A stretch of DNA of 64,000 bases, taken from the NCBI RefSeq assembly GCF_900102105.1, contig NZ_FNBB01000006.1:1-64000 (forward strand), given 5' to 3'. A model generated the notes under the pieces. That model had not been told where the DNA came from and did not search any database. It saw only the letters and a program-made list of their open reading frames with translations. The translations under genes were made by a program, and so were the position numbers. Positions 59,188-64,000 of the stretch are shown here, in pieces (the stretch's first letter is position 1; every line of letters begins with the position of its first letter). Origin of the DNA: Agrobacterium pusense. Its GTDB lineage: Bacteria; Pseudomonadota; Alphaproteobacteria; Rhizobiales; Rhizobiaceae.

Positions 59188-59802
59188 ATGAATTCTGAAG
59201 AGGGCCTCTTTCCCCGGTGGTGTCATCTTTGCATCGACATGCAGCGCATGTTTGCGGAAGAGACGCCATGGCACGTGGACTGGATGCCGCGCATCATCGA
59301 CAATGTCGGGCGGGTGGTTGAGAACTCGCCGCACACGACCGTTTTCACCCGCTTCATCCCACCGCCGGATGCCGACGCCGCCTCGGGGCGGTGGGGGCGT
59401 TATTATGAGAAATGGTGGATGATGACCGGCGAGTATCTTCGCCCCGAAATGACCGATATCGTCCGCGAGTTCGCGGGCTACGTTCCACCTGCGGAAGAAT
59501 TCCTGAAAACCACCTATTCCCCCTGGACGGATGGTCGCCTGCACCGAAAACTCGTAGGCCAAGGGGTCGGCACGCTTGTCATATCCGGTGGGGAAACGGA
59601 TGTCTGCGTGCTCGCAACCGTGCTGGGGGCGGTGGATCTGGGGTATCGCATCTTCCTTCTTGAGGACGCCGTCTGCAGCGCGCGCGATGCAACGCATGAT
59701 GCCTCGCTGACGGTATTGAGGGGCCGTTTCGCGGCACAATTGACCCTCGTCAGCACGCAGGACTGGCTTCAGGCCAAAGAGGAATTCCTGCGCAGCGATT
59801 AA
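59188..59802 (+). CDS. Isochorismatase-family cysteine hydrolase
   Basis: The 204-aa cytoplasmic enzyme has the complete catalytic triad of the family: Asp17 (LCIDMQRMF), Lys107 (FLKTTYSPW) and Cys140 (GGETDVCVLAT). The family hydrolyses vinyl ethers or amides (isochorismate, nicotinamide, N-carbamoyl compounds); the substrate here is unknown. An exact GGAAC-N17-GTT promoter lies 40 bases upstream, so it should be induced in the general stress response. Confidence 0.88.
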   Translation: MNSEEGLFPRWCHLCIDMQRMFAEETPWHVDWMPRIIDNVGRVVENSPHTTVFTRFIPPPDADAASGRWGRYYEKWWMMTGEYLRPEMTDIVREFAGYVPPAEEFLKTTYSPWTDGRLHRKLVGQGVGTLVISGGETDVCVLATVLGAVDLGYRIFLLEDAVCSARDATHDASLTVLRGRFAAQLTLVSTQDWLQAKEEFLRSD

Positions 59803-59849
59803 CCCCGAAAACGCCGCGCGGAAAATTAGCGACCGCGACGAAACGGACG

Positions 59850-59874
59850 GGAACAATCGCTCGGAAGCAGGGTT
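59850..59874 (+). promoter_or_regulatory. EcfG-type promoter for the 60-aa gene
   Basis: GGAAC (59850-59854), 17 bases, GTT (59872-59874), 49 bases before the ATG at 59924. Confidence 0.78.
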
Positions 59875-59923
59875 CGAGTCGTTCGATCGAAACGATCAGC
59901 ACCAGATGCGAACGAGGTTCAAA

Positions 59924-60106
59924 ATGACCAGAAAAACGCTCCCCATTCCGAAAGACAACCAAACGGACAAGGGCCCGGGCGACAATGAGCGCCTCAATGC
60001 GGAGGAAGCCTCTTCTGCGAAGGAGAAGAACGCCTCCACCCGCACGGGACGACAGGCCAACATAAAAATCAACACCACCCATCAGGGACATCAGCAGGAT
60101 CGATAG
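59924..60106 (+). CDS. Small hydrophilic stress-type protein, 60 aa
   Basis: The protein is highly polar (MTRKTLPIPKDNQTDKGPGD, then ERLNAEEASSAKEKN, ending HQGHQQDR), lacks hydrophobic segments and is probably disordered. GAGG lies upstream of ATG 59924, and an exact stress promoter lies before that. The promoter makes this small gene credible. No family recognised. Confidence 0.6.
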   Translation: MTRKTLPIPKDNQTDKGPGDNERLNAEEASSAKEKNASTRTGRQANIKINTTHQGHQQDR

Positions 60107-60268
60107 CGTTCCTCGGCGCCAAGGCAGAATTGCGGATCGGCCGTCCTTCTGAGCGCCGCCGCCTGCCCCCCGTGATGCGGCACACCACTAAAGCGGCGAG
60201 AGGCTTTGCAAACAATAAAAGCCCCGCGTCTCCTCACGATGACAGATCGACGAAATGCGGAGGCATTC

Positions 60269-61783
60269 ATGCACATTCTTGCCGTCACGGCCGAGATGTT
60301 CCCTTTCATCAAAACCGGCGGGCTGGCCGATACGACGGGAGCATTGCCGGACGCGCTTGCCAAACTCGGTGCGGAGGTGCGCACGCTGCTGCCGCTCTAT
60401 CGCAAACTGCGTCCCCTCATCCGCGGGCATCAGCCCTGCTTTTCCGGGAGCGTGCTGGGACAGGACGTTAAGGTATATTCGCTCGTTGCCGACCAGAAGA
60501 ATTTGGTGCTGCTCGATGCGCCCCATCTCTTTGACCGGGATGGGCATCCCTACGGCGAAAAGGACCATCCGTTTCCGGACAACGACCTCCGGTTCGCCGT
60601 CCTGTCCAAGACCGCGGCGGACATTGCCCTTGGATCAATGCCCGGTTGGAGGCCGGATATCGTCCACGTTCACGACTGGCACGCCGCCTTGACCTGTGTC
60701 TATCTCGCCGACGCGGCGCCGGGCGAGGTGCCGACCGTCCTGACCATTCACAACCTCTCATTTCAGGGTCAATATCCTTTTTCGCGCGCAAGGGTTCTGG
60801 GGCTTCCGGACGAGCTCTGCACGGTGGAATGCCTCGAATATTACGGCGACATCTCTTTTCTGAAGGGCGGCCTGACGACCGCATCGGCCGTTACCACGGT
60901 CAGTCCAACCTATGCGCGCGAAATCCTGACACCGGAAGCCGGCATGGGCATGCATGGCGTGTTCGGCACGCGAAGCGAAAGTGTGCGCGGCATCGTCAAC
61001 GGCGTCGATCAGGATGTCTGGAATCCCGCGACCGATCCCTTCATTCTCGCGAATTTCATGTCGGCGACCGTGGCAAGGCGGAGCCTGAACAAATATGCGC
61101 TGCTTCAGGCTCTGGGCCTTGCCCACACACAGGGTCCGGTATTTGGTGTGGTGAGCCGCCTCACCTGGCAAAAGGGCGTTGATCTCTTGCTCGATGTTGT
61201 TCCCCTCATCATCGCGCGGAAAGGCAGGCTCATCGTTCACGGAGAAGGAGACGGGCAACTGGAAGATGGCCTGCGTGACCTGTCAAAAAGATATCCGGAA
61301 ATGGTCTGTGCCCATATCGGTTATGACGAACGTCTGGCCCACATGATCCATGCGGGGTCGGATTTCATCATCCAGCCTTCGCGCTTCGAACCATGCGGCC
61401 TGACCCAGCTTTACGCATTGCGATATGGCGCCCTGCCCATCGTCAGCCGCACCGGAGGTTTGGCCGAGACGATCATCGACGCCAACGACGCCGCCATAGA
61501 TGCGGGGGTTGCTACCGGCTTTCAGTTCGAACCGGCAAATATCGACGACCTGCGGGCGGCGCTGGAGCGCGCCATCGCTGCGTTCAACAACAGGGAACTC
61601 TTCAAGCGCCTCCAGGCCCAGGCCATGCGTGCCAACTTTTCCTGGGAAAAGAGTGCGGCGCAATATCTGGCGCTTTTTGAAGGGCTCGTCAGCAAAGAGC
61701 CTCAGGAGTCACTTTCGTTTCCCGACATATTGCCGGACGCATTTGCGAGAATGCGTATCGAGCGGCGGCAGGCCAGACAATAA
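60269..61783 (+). CDS. glgA: Glycogen synthase (ADP-glucose dependent)
   Basis: The 504-aa GT5 enzyme extends alpha-1,4-glucan using ADP-glucose. It has the N-terminal donor-binding KTGGLAD (residues 15-21), HDWHAAL, SRLTWQKGVDLL and the C-terminal donor site SRFEPCGLTQLYALRYG. It is slightly longer than typical GlgA (about 480) because of its C-terminal tail. GGAGG precedes ATG 60269. Other glycogen genes (glgB, glgC, glgP) are not in the window; treZ lies downstream, linking glycogen and trehalose metabolism. Confidence 0.93.
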   Translation: MHILAVTAEMFPFIKTGGLADTTGALPDALAKLGAEVRTLLPLYRKLRPLIRGHQPCFSGSVLGQDVKVYSLVADQKNLVLLDAPHLFDRDGHPYGEKDHPFPDNDLRFAVLSKTAADIALGSMPGWRPDIVHVHDWHAALTCVYLADAAPGEVPTVLTIHNLSFQGQYPFSRARVLGLPDELCTVECLEYYGDISFLKGGLTTASAVTTVSPTYAREILTPEAGMGMHGVFGTRSESVRGIVNGVDQDVWNPATDPFILANFMSATVARRSLNKYALLQALGLAHTQGPVFGVVSRLTWQKGVDLLLDVVPLIIARKGRLIVHGEGDGQLEDGLRDLSKRYPEMVCAHIGYDERLAHMIHAGSDFIIQPSRFEPCGLTQLYALRYGALPIVSRTGGLAETIIDANDAAIDAGVATGFQFEPANIDDLRAALERAIAAFNNRELFKRLQAQAMRANFSWEKSAAQYLALFEGLVSKEPQESLSFPDILPDAFARMRIERRQARQ

Positions 61784-61807
61784 GGCAAACGCCGACTTTA
61801 CCGCGTA

Positions 61808-62020
61808 TCAGAGGAGCCGGTCCTGTTTCCAGCGGACATAGGGAGCGAGCGACTGGCCAGGAAACCGGTTTTCGATCTCCGTGGCTGTCAAATCCACCAG
61901 TGCTTCCACTTCCTCCAGCCCCTCCTTCTCGCTCTTCGCTTCGAGTTCGCGCATCTTGTGGAATAATTCGTCGTCCGTTGCCACGCGGAGAAAGTCGGCA
62001 AGGTCGGTTTCCTTTGTCAT
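61808..62020 (-). CDS. Small acidic protein, 70 aa, unknown function
   Basis: The 70-aa helical protein is rich in Glu and Leu (MTKETDLADFLRVATDDELF, then KMRELEAKSEKEGLEEVEAL, ending YVRWKQDRLL). It lies tail to tail with glgA (24 bases apart). An exact stress promoter (62104-62128, minus strand) lies 83 bases before the start. No family recognised. Confidence 0.7.
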   Translation of the reverse strand: MTKETDLADFLRVATDDELFHKMRELEAKSEKEGLEEVEALVDLTATEIENRFPGQSLAPYVRWKQDRLL

Positions 62021-62103
62021 GTCACCGTCTCTTTCTGTCTTCAGGTCAGCGATCGGGCGGCAAGCTATGCCCGCCGAGCCGTCGTTTTGGCTGTTCAACG
62101 GCG

Positions 62104-62128
62104 AACGACGGCCAAACCCGTTTGTTCC
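62104..62128 (-). promoter_or_regulatory. EcfG-type promoter for the 70-aa gene
   Basis: GGAAC (62128-62124), 17 bases, GTT (62106-62104) on the minus strand, 83 bases before the ATG at 62020. It is divergent from the treZ promoter 30 bases to the right. Confidence 0.75.
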
Positions 62129-62158
62129 TTTCATCAGCATATTCCCGGTGCGGAGGCA

Positions 62159-62183
62159 GGAACCGACCGACGGCGATCCGGTT
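62159..62183 (+). promoter_or_regulatory. EcfG-type promoter for treZ
   Basis: GGAAC (62159-62163), 17 bases, GTT (62181-62183), 33 bases before the treZ ATG. Trehalose synthesis under this sigma factor is well known in rhizobia as an osmotic and desiccation response. Confidence 0.82.
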
Positions 62184-62216
62184 AGGACCAAACGAGGCTG
62201 ACTCGAGGTTCCGTGA

Positions 62217-64000
62217 ATGTTCAACGCAATGAAATATCGCAAATGGGGCGTGCAATTCGATGCTGCAGGAGATGCGCGCTTTCGCATCTGGGCGCCCGGT
62301 TCTGATGCGCCGAGGCTCGTTATAAACGGCGCGGAATACGAAATGCGGTCTGAGGAGAACGGCTGGTACGAAGCCGTTGCAGCGAATGTGAGTAGCGGCG
62401 CCACCTATCACTTTGTTCTGCCGGACGGGCATGAAATTCCCGATCCGGCCTCACATTGGCAGGAAGGCGGCCTGGACGGCCCGTCAACCGTCATCGATCA
62501 CGACTTTGCGTGGCAGCATGAGAACTGGAACGGTAGGCCGTGGCACGAGGCTATGATCTACGAGGTTCACATCGGCACGTTCACGGAAGAAGGGACGTTC
62601 CGGGCGGCCGAAAAGAAGCTGGAACGACTGGCTGAACTCGGCATCACCGTCATTGAGGTATGCCGCTCGCGAGTTTTCAGGGAGATCGCGGCTGGGGCTA
62701 CGACGGCGTTCTGCAATTTGCGCCGCAGCGGGATTATGGATCGCCGGACGACCTCAAAGCCTTCATAGACGCGGCCCATGGCCTGGGGATGATGGTTTTG
62801 CTGGATGTGGTCTACAATCATCTCGGGCCGGAGGGGAACTTCCTTCAAACTTATGCGCCCGACTTTTTTCAGAAAAACGAAACACCCTGGGGCCCTGCTC
62901 CCGATTTCAACAGCGTGGATGTGCGATCATATTTCCTGCAAAACGCCCTTTACTGGCTTCAGACCTACCGTTTTGACGGGTTGCGGATCGATGCCGCCGA
63001 TCATCTGGCCGGCGGCGGCGGCGAGGTGGATTTCCTGACAGAGCTTGCCCAGACGATCAGGCACAAGGTGACGGGCAGGCATGTGTATCTTGTCATAGAG
63101 GATGCAAGAAACACGGCAAAGCCGATGACGCCCGAAGAAGATGTTCCGCCGCTGGTAGACGCCCAGTGGAACGACGACTTTCATCACGTCGTCCACGTCA
63201 TGACGACCGGCGAAGATGGCGGTCTTTATCGGGATTTCGTTTCGAACCCGGAGAGCCTGCTTCGTCGGTCGCTTGCGACCGGTTTCGTTTATCAGGGCGA
63301 TCCGCGCCCTTCCCGGGACTTTGCGAGGAGCGGCGAACGCAGCGATCATCTCTCCCCGCAAACCTTCGTGAACTTTCTCCACAATCACGATCAGGCCGGA
63401 AACCGGCTTTGCGGCGAAAGACTGCGTGCCCTGCTCGAACCAGCTCTTTTCGATGTACTAGAGTGCATTCTCCTGCTCTCCCCACAAACGCCGCTGATGT
63501 TCATGGGTGACGACCACGCATCGACGCAGCCTTTCTACTTCTTTTCCGACCACCCGCAACACGATCGGGAAGCCGCGATAAAAGGGCGGTTGCGGCAGGC
63601 TGAAATGTTTCAGGGAGCTCTTCCCGAGAACGCGCGCGATCTCGTCCAGGACCCCAATGACGTGCGCACGCGGCTCCTTTCTACCTTGAACTGGCGTCAA
63701 GCCGATGAGGAAGATGGGAGACGGGCAAGCGAGATCCTTGCAGGATTGCTCGCAAAGCGCCGGCAGCATGTCTGGCCCCTGCTCGCTTCGGAATTCGGAG
63801 GCGGGACGGCACTCGGTTCTCCTGCGCGAACGCTTGCCATAGACTGGGCGTTTGCGGCCGGCCGGTTGCAACTCAGGGCCAATTTATCCGATGCTCCGGC
63901 GGATCTGCCACCGGTGGAAGGGGAAATCTTCCACCGGCTTGGCGACATCAACGGGCAGACGGGGAAATCCTGCAGCTACAGTGTGCTGTTTGCAGTGGCC
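62217..64000 (+). pseudogene. treZ: Malto-oligosyltrehalose trehalohydrolase, frameshifted and cut by the window end
   Basis: TreZ (GH13) releases trehalose from malto-oligosyltrehalose. Residues 1-100 form the N-terminal E-set domain (FRIWAPGSDAPRLVING). The catalytic barrel follows, with DVVYNHLGPEGN, FDGLRIDAADHL (nucleophile Asp), LVIEDARN (acid Glu) and FVNFLHNHDQAGNR. The frame breaks at GAGGTATGCCG (about 62657-62662): one base is missing where VIEVMPLASFQGDRGWGYDG is expected. From ATG 62660 the other frame stays open to base 64000. The usual FMGEE segment reads FMGDD. It is a true mutation or a sequencing error; the stop lies outside the window. Confidence 0.85.

Noticed and set aside
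1-64000. tRNA, rRNA, CRISPR arrays, insertion sequences, attachment sites
   Set aside because: None could be recognised by eye. No transposase-like frame, no tRNA cloverleaf and no repeat-spacer array was seen.

Overview
The window reads as a gene-dense, roughly 60% GC chromosome segment from a Rhizobiaceae alphaproteobacterium, most likely Agrobacterium or Rhizobium. The pointers are an Omp25/RopB-type beta-barrel protein, small families typical of the group (DUF982, DUF3175, DUF6894, GCG_CRPN), a candidate small RNA with C-rich loops resembling the rhizobial alpha-r14/CcsR group, and many copies of the EcfG (general stress sigma factor) promoter GGAAC-N17-GTT. No rRNA, tRNA, CRISPR array, prophage or intact insertion sequence was seen.

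Layout. 0-8.3 kb: mixed genes (P-loop kinase-like protein, histidine phosphatase, SnoaL-like protein, outer-membrane protein, decayed gene fragments, a two-gene dehydrogenase/reductase operon, a Na+/H+ antiporter, a DUF4242-adenylate cyclase fusion). 8.3-22.3 kb: a BacA/YddA-like ABC transporter, then rightward genes for an MFS exporter, cytochrome P460, a DipZ thiol-disulfide protein, two alpha/beta hydrolases, an OmpR-type two-component system, Ohr, an aldehyde dehydrogenase and an epoxide hydrolase. Four of these transcription units share a 17-bp upstream element. 22.4-24.8 kb: leftward small genes, a haloperoxidase-like hydrolase and Dps, then the candidate small RNA. 24.9-36.1 kb: an FdhF/YdeP-like molybdenum oxidoreductase, a histidine kinase with two response regulators, an oxalate-decarboxylase-like bicupin, an FAD monooxygenase, a cyclase-family protein and a Sel1-repeat protein. 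A near-palindrome occurs in front of both the kinase operon and the bicupin operon. 36.1-41.9 kb: a GST, an ABC exporter, a Bug-type solute receptor, a Tat-exported superoxide dismutase and small stress-like proteins.

41.9-64 kb is the most distinctive part. Nine exact GGAAC-N17-GTT sites lie in front of small stress proteins, a YciE/YciF ferritin-like protein, an isochorismatase-like hydrolase, a zinc dehydrogenase, treZ and an eight-gene sugar cluster (45421-54788). That cluster encodes a sugar-nucleotide epimerase, a glycosidase-like/epimerase fusion, four glycosyltransferases (three of them tandem CgeB-like paralogues), a UDP-glucuronate-decarboxylase-like enzyme and a methyltransferase. 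It is closely followed by a UdgX-type uracil-DNA glycosylase. No flippase or polymerase gene is present. My inference is that a general-stress-controlled glycoside or glycolipid pathway is encoded here, next to glycogen (glgA) and trehalose (treZ) metabolism. treZ carries an apparent one-base deletion in this sequence.

Functions are inferred from motifs and family resemblance read by eye. No database search was run.
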